Below are positions 7,945-17,097 of a stretch of 64,000 bases of DNA, piece by piece. The notes beneath the pieces are model-generated. The model ran no database searches and was not told the DNA's origin. It was given only the letters and a program-made list of their open reading frames with translations. The stretch covers positions 4,526,001 through 4,590,000 of the forward strand of contig NZ_LT629740.1 of NCBI RefSeq assembly GCF_900105165.1. Reading direction: 5' to 3'. The position numbers were made by a program, and so were the translations under genes. Numbering within the stretch: the first letter of the stretch is position 1; each line of letters starts with the position of its first letter. This DNA is from Mucilaginibacter mallensis. Its GTDB lineage: Bacteria > Bacteroidota > Bacteroidia > Sphingobacteriales > Sphingobacteriaceae.

Positions 7945-8574
7945 ATGATTAACCCTAAACTTTTCTTCGCATTATTAATATTTCTGACAATATCATTTGG
8001 CATTGTTAATGCGCAGGATACAACCAAAAAAGACACCAGCAAACGAATCTTCGTTGCTGTAGAACAAGAGCCACTATTTCCGGGCGGAGTACAAGGCTTC
8101 TACAAATACATAGCTAAAAATCTTAAGTATCCTGAAGTCGCCAATGTTTTGGGCCTTGAAGGTAAAGTGATTGTTTCGTTTGTTATTGAGAAAGATGGCT
8201 CAATGGCAGATGTAAAGCCCATTACATGCCTTGGTGCAGGGTGCGAATCAGAAGCAGCACGGGTTATATCCCAGTCGCCATTATGGAAGCCTGGCATACA
8301 AAAAGGCGAACCGGTAAGAGTAATGTACACAGTACCGATAAGTTTTGGCTTTGGCGGGGCTAAAGAACCCACCTATATGAAAAACCTGAGAAAATCTAAC
8401 TACGGTTTTGTTTTCTTTATAAAGGGCGCCCCCTATTCAATTGATGACGCCGAAACCATGTTGGGCAAATCCTTCGACCCGGCAACCATTCAGAGCGTTG
8501 AGGATTATGACAATCCCAAATATGCCATGCCCGATAAAAAGGCAGTATATTTAGTAGTGATGAAGAACAGTTAA
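7945..8574 (+). CDS. TonB C-terminal-domain secreted protein
   Basis: 209 aa. A signal peptide (MINPKLFFALLIFLTISF...NAQ|D) is followed by the Bacteroidetes TonB-type domain: PLFPGGVQGFYKYIAKNLKYP, LEGKVIVSFVIEKDG and a WKPG turn, residues about 45-135. There is no N-terminal membrane anchor or proline-rich spacer as in a true energy-transducing TonB. It is thus a periplasmic stand-alone domain with an extra C-terminal region of about 70 residues of unknown role. It is transcribed divergently from rplC. Specific partner unknown. Confidence 0.8.
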   Translation: MINPKLFFALLIFLTISFGIVNAQDTTKKDTSKRIFVAVEQEPLFPGGVQGFYKYIAKNLKYPEVANVLGLEGKVIVSFVIEKDGSMADVKPITCLGAGCESEAARVISQSPLWKPGIQKGEPVRVMYTVPISFGFGGAKEPTYMKNLRKSNYGFVFFIKGAPYSIDDAETMLGKSFDPATIQSVEDYDNPKYAMPDKKAVYLVVMKNS

Positions 8575-8656
8575 ATAAATTAGCTGGATCTCTTTATAAG
8601 ACTATTTCTTTTTCTTAAATTGAACTGCTATTTAACTGATCTTATTTATTACCCTC

Positions 8657-10063
8657 ATGAAAAGTCTTATCAAACTAGGGGCTACCCTTGTTATTGCCTT
8701 AGTGTTTTTCAGCTGCAAGCAAAAACCTGTTGTTCATAACCGGCTGGGTAATGCTACCCGCGAAGAAAAGAACGGCTGGATATATGTGCACCTCTCTGGC
8801 TCACCATCAGACATTGGCTATCAGCATGGCTATTTACTGGCAAAAGAAATTGATACTTTAATAAAGGTAATGCAGTTTTACCTGCCACACACCAGCAACA
8901 AGGATTGGGCCTTTTACCGCGCGGCATCAAAAAGATTTTTATGGGCTAAAATTGATCCTGAATATCAGGCTGAGATAAAAGGCATAGCCGAAGGCCTGCA
9001 AGCCCGCGGCATGAAATACGATTCGCTGGATATTACCGCGCTGAATGCCAATATCGAGCTATCATCATACTATGTACCCAGCCTGGAGAATAAATTAAAA
9101 CCCGGCAGCGGTAATAATAAGGCCCCCGGCAATTGTAGCGCTTTTATTGCCACCGGCAGCTATACCAAGGATGGCAAAATAGTGATAGGCCATAATAACT
9201 GGACAGATTACATTGAGGGCGAACGCTGGAACGTTATTGCCGATATTAAACCTGAAAAAGGCAACCATATATTAATGGATTGTGCACCCGGACTTATACA
9301 TAGCGGCGACGATTTTGTAGTAACCGGCAGTGGTATATTAATTACCGAAACTACCATAACCGGCTTTGAAGGTTTCGACACTACGCAAACCCCTGAATTT
9401 GTTCGTGCACGCAGGGCTGCTCAATACGCCAATAGCATTGATGACGTAATAAAAATAATGACCACCAATAACAATGGCGGTTACGCTAACGACTGGCTGA
9501 TAGGCGATACCAAAACTAATGAAGTTGCCAAGCTTGAACTGGGCCTGAAAGATTATAAGGTATGGCGATCAAAGGATACAGCTATGATAGGCTCAAATTT
9601 CCCGAGTGATCCTAAACTGATAAAGGAAGAGACTACATTTAATGTGAATGACCCAACCAACTCACCCAATGCCCGTAAATTACGGATGCAGAAACTAGTG
9701 GCTGTTGACTATAAGGGCAAGCTGACCGATTCGACAGGTAAAGTTATTGAGGGTGATACCTACGATGCTCTAAATAAGAAAAATGCTTTTGACCGTTGTG
9801 TAATCGACGGGCACGTAGATGAAGACCCGAGAGGCGTACCTGAATGGAGCGAAGGCCCCTACTTCCCAATGGGTGCGGTACAAGGCAAGGTTACCACAAC
9901 CGATCTGGCCAATAAGATGCAGCTATGGGCACATATGGGCCACCCAGGCGGGGCCGACTTTTTAGCAGCACCCTTCTTTAAAAAACACCCGGAATACAGC
10001 TACCAAAGCAAATATCTGCGTGATATGAAGGCCTATCCCTGGACATTGTTTACAGCAAAGTGA
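8657..10063 (+). CDS. C45-family autoprocessed Ntn-hydrolase lipoprotein
   Basis: 468 aa. The lipobox VFFSC places the lipidated cysteine at residue 20. Around residues 48-60 comes SPSDIGYQHGYLLAK, typical of the acyl-CoA:6-APA acyltransferase (C45)/phospholipase B-like fold. GNCSAFIATG gives Cys160 as the expected autoprocessing nucleophile, followed by KIVIGHNNW. These enzymes are amidases or acyltransferases activated by self-cleavage; the substrate here cannot be inferred. The protein is probably tethered at the cell envelope. Confidence 0.8.
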   Translation: MKSLIKLGATLVIALVFFSCKQKPVVHNRLGNATREEKNGWIYVHLSGSPSDIGYQHGYLLAKEIDTLIKVMQFYLPHTSNKDWAFYRAASKRFLWAKIDPEYQAEIKGIAEGLQARGMKYDSLDITALNANIELSSYYVPSLENKLKPGSGNNKAPGNCSAFIATGSYTKDGKIVIGHNNWTDYIEGERWNVIADIKPEKGNHILMDCAPGLIHSGDDFVVTGSGILITETTITGFEGFDTTQTPEFVRARRAAQYANSIDDVIKIMTTNNNGGYANDWLIGDTKTNEVAKLELGLKDYKVWRSKDTAMIGSNFPSDPKLIKEETTFNVNDPTNSPNARKLRMQKLVAVDYKGKLTDSTGKVIEGDTYDALNKKNAFDRCVIDGHVDEDPRGVPEWSEGPYFPMGAVQGKVTTTDLANKMQLWAHMGHPGGADFLAAPFFKKHPEYSYQSKYLRDMKAYPWTLFTAK

Positions 10064-10085
10064 TGTTAGAATTTAGTATAAACCG

Positions 10086-10093
10086 TACTTTTG
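10086..10093 (+). promoter_or_regulatory. Putative -7 element before the thioesterase gene
   Basis: TACTTTTG matches TAnnTTTG exactly and ends 19 nt before the ATG at 10113. No good -33 TTTG lies at the expected distance, so this is only a partial promoter match. Confidence 0.4.
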
Positions 10094-10112
10094 TGGCCTA
10101 TACTATACTGTT

Positions 10113-10508
10113 ATGAATTTTTACACTCGTAAATGGGTAAAACCAGAAGACCTTAATGCACATGGTACACTATTCGGTGGGAGTTTGCTGCGCTGGATAG
10201 ATGAAGAAGCCGCTATATATGCTATCATACAACTGGGAACCAATAGCTGCGTTACCAAGTACATGTCTGAAATTAACTTTATTAATTCGGCCCGCCAGGG
10301 GGATATTATTGAGCTGGGAATTAAAGCAACCCATTTTGGTCATACCTCCATTACCCTGGCCTGTGAAGTGCGCAACAAGATCTCACACAAATCCATCCTA
10401 ACCGTTGATAAGATAGTATTTGTAAGTATTGATGAATATGGCAAGCCCAAAGCCCACGGCAAAACAGCAATTACTTATACTGATGAACGGCTGAGGGAGG
10501 AAGATTAA
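10113..10508 (+). CDS. Hotdog-fold acyl-CoA thioesterase (YciA/BACH type)
   Basis: 131 aa, a single hotdog domain. The helix motif NAHGTLFGGSLLRWIDEEAA (residues about 15-34) is the family signature, with the acidic residue of the active site in WIDEEA. SEINFINSARQGDIIELG follows as in acyl-CoA hydrolases. It would release free fatty acids from CoA in the cytoplasm. It lies 49 nt after the C45 gene and may share its transcript or use the -7 element at 10086. Confidence 0.9.
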   Translation: MNFYTRKWVKPEDLNAHGTLFGGSLLRWIDEEAAIYAIIQLGTNSCVTKYMSEINFINSARQGDIIELGIKATHFGHTSITLACEVRNKISHKSILTVDKIVFVSIDEYGKPKAHGKTAITYTDERLREED

Positions 10509-10560
10509 GCCAAAAAAATATCCTTAGAAATCTGTATGTATTTTTTATTAACAATCCCCA

Positions 10561-10575
10561 TTTGTTGATAACAAA
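10561..10575. promoter_or_regulatory. Short dyad upstream of the DCD-fold gene
   Basis: TTTGTT-GAT-AACAAA is a perfect 6-bp dyad 48 nt before the start at 10624. It may be an operator. No regulator gene is adjacent and the region is AT-rich, so chance is possible. Confidence 0.3.
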
Positions 10576-10623
10576 CAAATTTTAATTATCATCTTTATAT
10601 AATACAATACAAACAGATAATTT

Positions 10624-11622
10624 ATGACAACTTTATTTGATGGTGATCCTAAAACTAATTCGTCTATTTTATCTGATAAAGAAATAACCGATTACATCAA
10701 TAGAGAATTATTAATAACTAAGGATTCTTTTGCAACATCATCCTTAGAAGCCTCTAGTTATGATCTAAGGGTAGGAAAAAAAGGAATTATAGGTGGTGAC
10801 GGTATAGAGTTGAATTTGGAAGAAAAACCAATGGAAATCCCACCGGGCTCGTATGCTGGAATTGTTTCTTTTGAGAACATGGCTTTTCCTAAAAACATTT
10901 GTGCGCGTCTTGGTTCAAAGAGAACACTTTCTTATGAAGGAATAATCCTATTGACAGGCAGTATAGTTGATCCAGGATATAAAGGTCACTTGCTTTTTGG
11001 GTTATATAATGCATCACCAAAAAAGGTTATAATTCGTTATGGTAGAAAAATCTGCAATATTGTTTTTGAAAAACTAGGCGTTGAACCGGAAAAGGATGTT
11101 CAGCCTGAACCCAATTTATTAAATGGTAATCTACCCGATCAATTTATAGATAAAATGGCTAATATGGAAGTTTTGCCTTGGATGCAAATAAGCGACAGGG
11201 TAAAACAAATAGAAAATATTACTAAAGATATTATAGATCTAAAAGCAAGATATGAGGATGTTTTGAAACCAATCAAAGATTTAACAAATAATGTAGTACA
11301 ACTAACAAGTTCAGTAACTGCAATTTCAGTCCAAACCAAATCTTTAGCTGAAGATTTGGAAAAAGCCAATCAATTAGTTAATGAAAACAGTAAACAAATA
11401 AATCAATTAACGCAGAATCTTACTATTACTTCAACACAATTTAATTCTACTATTTCCAATATTAGCTCGCTTTCAAAAGACTTAAAAGATCAAGAAGATC
11501 ATCTTAAGGATTTAACAATTGGCTTTAAAAGTCAATCCGTTTGGAATAAGATCTTAGGTGGTATCGTATTAATAGTGATTGGAGCGTTAATTTCTTGGTT
11601 AGTATCCAAAGCATTAAAATAG
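10624..11622 (+). CDS. DCD/dUTPase-fold protein with coiled coil and C-terminal membrane anchor
   Basis: 332 aa in three parts. Residues about 15-155 resemble dCTP deaminase/dUTPase: SSYDLRVG (44-51), ARLGSKRTLSYEGI (94-107) and TGSIVDPGYKGHLLFGLYN (111-129). Aligned on DPG, the catalytic glutamate of E. coli Dcd (E138) is replaced by Gly126, and no dUTPase C-terminal glycine motif is seen, so a normal deaminase or dUTPase reaction is doubtful. Residues about 185-300 are a long heptad-rich helix. Residues about 310-328 (LGGIVLIVIGALISWLV) form a membrane anchor. The gene is clearly AT-richer than its neighbours, suggesting transfer. Dcd-like enzymes can act in anti-phage nucleotide depletion; a role here is inference. 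Confidence 0.7.
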   Translation: MTTLFDGDPKTNSSILSDKEITDYINRELLITKDSFATSSLEASSYDLRVGKKGIIGGDGIELNLEEKPMEIPPGSYAGIVSFENMAFPKNICARLGSKRTLSYEGIILLTGSIVDPGYKGHLLFGLYNASPKKVIIRYGRKICNIVFEKLGVEPEKDVQPEPNLLNGNLPDQFIDKMANMEVLPWMQISDRVKQIENITKDIIDLKARYEDVLKPIKDLTNNVVQLTSSVTAISVQTKSLAEDLEKANQLVNENSKQINQLTQNLTITSTQFNSTISNISSLSKDLKDQEDHLKDLTIGFKSQSVWNKILGGIVLIVIGALISWLVSKALK

Positions 11623-11626
11623 CCCT

Positions 11627-12886
11627 TTATTCCATCATCAATCTCCTGATCAACTCCGCGCTTTGTGCTTTACCTTCTTCCAATCGGTGACTAAAGAAGT
11701 TTTGCACTTCATTAAAATGCTTTTTATAACCTTCCATATCGCCGTAACCTATTATGGCCGACCATTCCCGTACTGCTGAATGGAATTCCAGATCGTCACC
11801 GCGGATGGTTTTATCGTAAAGCGCGGTTTTGATAGATTCTTCCAGCAGGTCCTCATTTTTAAACAGGTATTCGGCAATGCCTAAACGCAGTCGGAAAGGT
11901 GGCGTTTGGCAGATGAGGTTATCATAGGGGTTTACGCCCAGGTGATACCAGGCATCAACCATGCTTAAAATGCTTAAATGCGAATTAGGTTTCTGCAATT
12001 CTGGTTTTTGCGCTAGCGAAAACTCTTTCATCACGGCATCATTCAGCATAATGGGTTTGCGGCTTTCATGAAAAACAAAGTCGCGGGCACGGTAAAGCCT
12101 CGACCTGAAATCAGCCTCCTCCTCTTTTATCATCAGCTTAAATAATTCTGATTCCGATTCGGCATAGCGTTTAACCTGCTGTTTGGCATAAGGGTTTAAT
12201 ATAGCCAGGCCTGCATACACGTGGGCCTTGTAACTGAATATGCGCAGGGTGGTTAATATCTTCACATTATCTATCCCTCCAATATAAGAGCCATTTTCCC
12301 AGGGGAAAAATCCAGCAGATTTCCAGGCGGTGCCCATGCTTTCAAAACCAACATGAGTTACGGCCTGTGTATCGGCAACTATTTTATCGTGCTCATGGTA
12401 ATCAACCATCTCAACAATATCACTTCCAATAGCTGTGAACAGATCGTACATACGCTGGTAAGCTGCCTTATCACAACGGTGAGGTATCAGTATCAATTTT
12501 TGCCCTTTGGGCTCAAAACCCGGGCCATGCATACCATGAAAGGTGATGATCTGTGTATCTTCAGGCAGGTATTTTTCAAATATGGCGATCTCCGGTGTTT
12601 TTACCGATGTTTGCCCGGCTACAATGGCCCCGAATTTAGTAACGGGCCCGCATTCAGCTACTACCTGCTCCAGTTTTTCTGCTTCAACTGAATAAATAAT
12701 CAGGTCATTTACGCGTGCTACATCCTTGCCGCTATCCAGTATTTTGATACCCAGAGGCAATAATTCTTCTTCAAGTTTATTTCTATTTTCGGGTAAATCG
12801 CATCCGCAAACCTGGTAACCTGCTTTAGCAAAGGCTTTTGCATACAACCGGCCCATATCGCCTAACCCTATTAAACCAATATTCAT
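11627..12886 (-). CDS. Prephenate dehydrogenase of the fungal TYR1 type
   Basis: 419 aa. An NAD(P)-binding Rossmann motif GLIGLGDMG (residues 4-12) opens the protein. Segments such as IIYSVEA, IVAGQTSVKTPEI, HDKIVADTQAVTH and HVYAGLAILNPYA closely match, from memory, yeast Tyr1 over the full length, including the long C-terminal half absent from short bacterial TyrA. Predicted reaction: oxidative decarboxylation of prephenate to 4-hydroxyphenylpyruvate for tyrosine synthesis. It converges with the DCD-fold gene, only 4 nt apart. No chorismate mutase or ACT domain is seen. Confidence 0.8.
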   Translation of the reverse strand: MNIGLIGLGDMGRLYAKAFAKAGYQVCGCDLPENRNKLEEELLPLGIKILDSGKDVARVNDLIIYSVEAEKLEQVVAECGPVTKFGAIVAGQTSVKTPEIAIFEKYLPEDTQIITFHGMHGPGFEPKGQKLILIPHRCDKAAYQRMYDLFTAIGSDIVEMVDYHEHDKIVADTQAVTHVGFESMGTAWKSAGFFPWENGSYIGGIDNVKILTTLRIFSYKAHVYAGLAILNPYAKQQVKRYAESESELFKLMIKEEEADFRSRLYRARDFVFHESRKPIMLNDAVMKEFSLAQKPELQKPNSHLSILSMVDAWYHLGVNPYDNLICQTPPFRLRLGIAEYLFKNEDLLEESIKTALYDKTIRGDDLEFHSAVREWSAIIGYGDMEGYKKHFNEVQNFFSHRLEEGKAQSAELIRRLMME

Positions 12887-13017
12887 TCCGCTAATATAAC
12901 TATGAGTAGCAAATTTACGTATGAAAGCTTACATTCGTCATGATAAAGTCATCCCAGGCAAACAATAAAATGTTTTCTGTTCATGTTTTATTAATTTAGT
13001 ATGTGTAATTTTAAATT

Positions 13018-13794
13018 ATGAAGAAGCTTTTTGCTCTGCCACTGATCGCAGCATTTATTTGTATTACCATGGTTGCGGCACACGCCCAGGACTCTGTAAA
13101 AACAACTCCTACACCTGTAACATCTACCACAACTGATGAAGCAAAACCCGCTGCAACAGTGAAGGTAAAAAAGCTTGCCCCCAAATTTTTTAAAAAAGCA
13201 GTCGACTCAACTACACACGCCACAATAACTGCGCAAAAAACTCATTTTACGGATACCACAAAAGTAGTTGCCGCTAAACCTGAACCGCCTCAGGATAAAA
13301 CATTAAACGGTCAGTACCGCTATTTACTGAGCAAGATTTACGGTGGTACCCAACAGGATCTGGTTGGAGCTTTCCACAAAAGCTTTATAGATACGCTTAC
13401 ACAAGTGCGCCAGGCCTTAAAAGCATCACAGGATAAACTGACTTTGCAAACAAAAACCATTGATAGCTTGCAAAACAGTGCCAAAACAAGCGGTGAATCC
13501 CTATCTGAAGCAAATGCAAAACGCAATGAAGTAAGCTTACTGGGAATAGATATTGATAAATCAACCTATAACATTATTATGTGGGGGCTGGTATTGGTAT
13601 TTGGCGCTACGGCAGCTATAGTTATCGGCCGTTCAGGCGCTGCAAGCAGCGAAGCTAAATACAGGGTACAACTGTATAACGAGCTGGAAGAAGATTATAA
13701 AAACTACAAAGCCAAGGCCAACGAAAAGGAGAAAAAGCTTGCCCGTGAGCTGCAAACCGAGCGCAATAAGCTGGATGATTTGCTGGGGAAGTAA
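13018..13794 (+). CDS. Secreted/membrane coiled-coil protein of unknown function
   Basis: 258 aa, not recognised. An N-terminal signal peptide (MKKLFALPLIAAFICITM...HAQ|D) leads into a Thr/Ala/Lys-rich region. A predicted helix follows at about 125-170 (LTQVRQALKASQDKL...), then one membrane segment at about 186-206 (IIMWGLVLVFGATAAIVIG). The C-terminus is charged and helical (ELEEDYKNYKAKANEKEKK). The layout suggests a periplasmic domain and a cytoplasmic coiled coil. It is monocistronic, between convergent or divergent neighbours. Confidence 0.6.
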   Translation: MKKLFALPLIAAFICITMVAAHAQDSVKTTPTPVTSTTTDEAKPAATVKVKKLAPKFFKKAVDSTTHATITAQKTHFTDTTKVVAAKPEPPQDKTLNGQYRYLLSKIYGGTQQDLVGAFHKSFIDTLTQVRQALKASQDKLTLQTKTIDSLQNSAKTSGESLSEANAKRNEVSLLGIDIDKSTYNIIMWGLVLVFGATAAIVIGRSGAASSEAKYRVQLYNELEEDYKNYKAKANEKEKKLARELQTERNKLDDLLGK

Positions 13795-13796
13795 AA

Positions 13797-13875
13797 CCAG
13801 GATTTTTCACCTATTATTTGTTTTTTAAAGGTGCTCAAGAGGGCTCCGCCGTTTATTGGATTAAACGGATTTTCA
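13797..13875. repeat. CCAGGATTT...GGATTAAACGGATT repeat copy
   Basis: The gap 13795-13927 begins AACCAGGATTTTT and contains GGATTAAACGGATTTTCATG. The same pair of words occurs at 27560-27644 and a diverged version at 41023-41055, so this is a dispersed intergenic repeat. No coding function is seen. Confidence 0.5.
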
Positions 13876-13927
13876 TGATGTGGTGAACAAATTCCTTTTG
13901 CCATCGTTAGTTTTGGAAAATCAATAA

Positions 13928-14356
13928 ATGAAAGCATACCTTTTTGGATGGAACCCGGTTAAATGGGCATGGGACGATATAGATGATGACATTCAAAAGC
14001 TTTCGGTAACCGGTAGGTTAGAGGAAACCTGGAGCGTAGCCAGCCATAAAACCATACAACCCGGCGACAGGGCCTATATTGTACGCCTTGGGATTGAACC
14101 CAAAGGCATCTTCGCTTCGGGCATTGTTTCATCAGAACCTTTTTTGGCATTACGCAAAGGCCGCACTTATTACCGCATAGTTATTACGCTCGATGTTTTG
14201 CTCAATCCCGACAAAGAGCCTATCCTTACTTTTGATATTTTGAAAACAGGAAATCTTGCCGCACAAACATGGACACCACAGGCATCCGGTATTTCCATCA
14301 GGCCCGAACTGGTTGATGAACTCGAAGGCGTTTGGCAGGATTTCCTGAACGGTTAA
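13928..14356 (+). CDS. PUA/EVE-like domain protein
   Basis: 142 aa. The opening YLFGWNPVKWAWDD, then GDRAYIVRLG and GIFASGIVSSEPF, resemble the PUA-superfamily EVE fold, which reads modified bases and often forms the N-terminal part of HNH or McrB-type restriction proteins. Here the domain stands alone, with no nuclease fused or adjacent. It ends with VWQDFLNG. The fold call rests on pattern resemblance. It converges on the permease gene, 16 nt away. Confidence 0.5.
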   Translation: MKAYLFGWNPVKWAWDDIDDDIQKLSVTGRLEETWSVASHKTIQPGDRAYIVRLGIEPKGIFASGIVSSEPFLALRKGRTYYRIVITLDVLLNPDKEPILTFDILKTGNLAAQTWTPQASGISIRPELVDELEGVWQDFLNG

Positions 14357-14372
14357 AGTGTAGCCAACATAT

Positions 14373-16745
14373 CTATTCGCTTCTCAAACTTTTTACCGGA
14401 TTGGCAACCGCGGCCTTTATGGCTTGCGCGCTTACAGTCATCAGCGTGATGAGCATAGCACCTGCGCATGATACGATAAATACCCACCATGAGATTTCAG
14501 TACGATAGTGATATGCTTTTAACCAGTTGTTGAGGTAATACCAGGCCAGTGGTGTTGCTATCAGGCATGATATCATCACCAAAAGAATAAACTCTTTTGA
14601 TAGCATCCCCCACAAGTTAGCCACCGAAGCTCCTAATACCTTACGAACACCTATTTCCTTGGTACGCTGTTCGGCCACAAATGATGCCAGACCAAATAAA
14701 CCAAGCGACGAAATAAATATCGCGAGTACGGCAAAGAATGATGCCAGTTTACCTATACGTTCTTCATCCGAGAATTTTTGGGCATACTCATCATCGGTAA
14801 ATTTATAAGTGAACGGACTACCGGGGTTATAGCGCTTAAACACCCCGCCTATTTTATCGAGCGCGGCTGAAACTGCTACGGTTGGCTTTATTTTTATGGT
14901 GATAACGTTGGCCCATCCATAATTCATCATAAATACTGTCGGATCAACCGGTACATAAGGCGAATCCATGATCATATCTGATACAACGCCTACAACCGTA
15001 TAAGCCTTACCATTAAGCTTTACCGTTTGCCCAACCGGATTTTTAAAACCGATAAGCTTTAGCGCCTTTTCGTTAATCAGCATAGCATTGGTATCAGTAG
15101 CAAATGCTTTCGAAAAATCGCGGCCCTGGATTACATGCCAGCCAATGGTTTTACCAAAATCATGGGTAACGGCAATAGTCCCTAAAACAGGAGTAACTGA
15201 CGGATCTTTACCTGTCCAGTCGAAACCTATCTGGTTTGACCATACGCCCGTGGTAGGGCTTGACGATTCTGCCATATTCTCAACAGCGCCGGTACGGATC
15301 AGGTCATTCCTGATGGCATCGTAATGGCCAACCAGGTCGGGAGTGTTCATCATTACGGTTATCAGGCCCTCACGCGTGTAACCGACGGGCCTGTTCTTCG
15401 CAAATTGGATCTGCTTAAATACTATTACTGTGCCTATAATAAGCGTAACCGATATGGTAAACTGCAAAACCACCAATATCTTACGTGGCAATGCCGAAAA
15501 ACGGCCGCTGCGGAATGTGCCCTTAAGCACTGCAACCGCATTAAAGCCCGACAAATAAAAGGCAGGGTAACTGCCAGACACTACACCTGTAAATGTTACA
15601 AATACTATCGCAGTCAGCCAAAACCACGGGTTTGCAAAAGGTACCTCCATTTGTTTATCGGCCATGATGTTAAAATATGGCAAAAACAATAGTACAAGCA
15701 CAAGAGCAAGTACAAAAGCTATTACAGCCATTATAACAGATTCGCTTAAAAATTGTACTACCAATTGTTTGCGTACCGAACCAATGGCTTTGCGTATACC
15801 AACCTCTTTGGCACGTTTTTCAGAACGTGCAGTACTTAAATTCATAAAGTTGATGCAGGCCAGCAGCAACACAAACGCGCCGATGATACCAAACAGCCAT
15901 ACATAGGTAATGCGGCCACCTTTTATTTTTCCATTTTCAAATTCGCTGTAAAGGCGCCATTTATCCATAGAATGCAACATGATGCGTTCGTGGCCCTCTT
16001 TAAAATGGTTTGCGGCTATCAGCTCTATTTTAGCCGAAACAGCATCCATATTAACATTGGGGTTCATTTGCACAAATAACTGAAAACTGTGATTCCCCCA
16101 TTGCTGCTGCGCATCCTGCAGCCATTTTTCGGTAGTTATATATTTTGCCCAGGACATCAGGATATGTGTATCATTGAACGCTGAATTATGCGGGATATCC
16201 TCATAAACACCTGCCACCTTCATATCATATTTACTGTTAACGCGGATGGTTTTATTCATAGGGTCGGCATCGCCAAAAAGCGCCTTCGCGGTCGACTGGC
16301 TTATTAAAGCCGAAAGCTGATCATTCAAGGCGTTGATATTACCCTCAATCATACGCAGGCTCATCATTGATGGAAACACAGGTTGCACCCACATTCCATC
16401 ATTGGATATCTTTTTGTCGCCATTAGCTAATATATAACCAACATTCCACGAGGCTAGCGACATACCCTTAAAATTCGACCCGTATTTATTATGCAGTTCG
16501 GCTGCAAGCGGCATGGCTATGGCGTCCTGCGTGCTTACCTGCCCGTTAAAGTCCAAGGTAGCCCTAACCTGTGCTATATCGCTGTGGTTGGTATGGTAAT
16601 GGTTAAAGGTAAGCTCATCCATGAGCCATAGGCCAATCAACATGGCTACCGCCATACCAAAAGCCAAACCAAGAATATTTATCGACGCATAAACCCTGTT
16701 CTTCAGTAGGTTACGCCATGCAATTTTGACAAAGTTCTTAAACAT
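14373..16745 (-). CDS. FtsX/MacB-type ABC transporter permease
   Basis: 790 aa. It has the Bacteroidetes double-FtsX layout: a membrane helix at about 20-42, a large periplasmic MacB-type domain to about 280, three helices near 285-400, a second periplasmic domain, and three final helices (about 665-775). Two coupling segments, EKRAKEVGIRKAIGSVRKQ and EQRTKEIGVRKVLGAS, mark the FtsX repeats. Such proteins work with an ATPase in export or envelope signalling; no ATPase gene is adjacent. The start MFKNFVKIAWRNLLKNR is typical of the family. Confidence 0.92.
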   Translation of the reverse strand: MFKNFVKIAWRNLLKNRVYASINILGLAFGMAVAMLIGLWLMDELTFNHYHTNHSDIAQVRATLDFNGQVSTQDAIAMPLAAELHNKYGSNFKGMSLASWNVGYILANGDKKISNDGMWVQPVFPSMMSLRMIEGNINALNDQLSALISQSTAKALFGDADPMNKTIRVNSKYDMKVAGVYEDIPHNSAFNDTHILMSWAKYITTEKWLQDAQQQWGNHSFQLFVQMNPNVNMDAVSAKIELIAANHFKEGHERIMLHSMDKWRLYSEFENGKIKGGRITYVWLFGIIGAFVLLLACINFMNLSTARSEKRAKEVGIRKAIGSVRKQLVVQFLSESVIMAVIAFVLALVLVLLFLPYFNIMADKQMEVPFANPWFWLTAIVFVTFTGVVSGSYPAFYLSGFNAVAVLKGTFRSGRFSALPRKILVVLQFTISVTLIIGTVIVFKQIQFAKNRPVGYTREGLITVMMNTPDLVGHYDAIRNDLIRTGAVENMAESSSPTTGVWSNQIGFDWTGKDPSVTPVLGTIAVTHDFGKTIGWHVIQGRDFSKAFATDTNAMLINEKALKLIGFKNPVGQTVKLNGKAYTVVGVVSDMIMDSPYVPVDPTVFMMNYGWANVITIKIKPTVAVSAALDKIGGVFKRYNPGSPFTYKFTDDEYAQKFSDEERIGKLASFFAVLAIFISSLGLFGLASFVAEQRTKEIGVRKVLGASVANLWGMLSKEFILLVMISCLIATPLAWYYLNNWLKAYHYRTEISWWVFIVSCAGAMLITLMTVSAQAIKAAVANPVKSLRSE

Positions 16746-16945
16746 AATATGATGATCTATAGTTCATGCATCATCACCCCAAGACAATGCCATAATTATA
16801 AATAATTGACAAACAGATAATTAATACAATAAAACACAACCTAACCGTTCGTTTTTGATACACGTAGTGTTCGTTTGCGGGATGATAAACTTCTTAAAGC
16901 TTTAAGTATGTTAAATTAATAGGAGCAAGCTTATCCGCCCGATAT

Positions 16946-17025
16946 AAACTTACGAAGTTTTAAAACGGCGAAGCCCTCAACGAGGCCATTAAAAATAGAC
17001 AATTCGAGTTGAACTTCGTAAGTTT
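16946..17025. repeat. 14-bp inverted repeat AAACTTACGAAGTT
   Basis: Arms at 16946-16959 and 17012-17025 are exact reverse complements 52 nt apart. They lie in the 352-bp gap between divergent genes (16746-17097), which otherwise shows no gene. The core CTTACGAAGTTTTAAAA recurs in the ettA terminator hairpin at 53107-53137, so this is a dispersed repeat. Confidence 0.75.
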
Positions 17026-17097
17026 CATTATTCGTTAGAATTATCTGAATTTTGAAACCTTACTCTGTAAATTCACCCCAACAAGCATCCACTCCTC

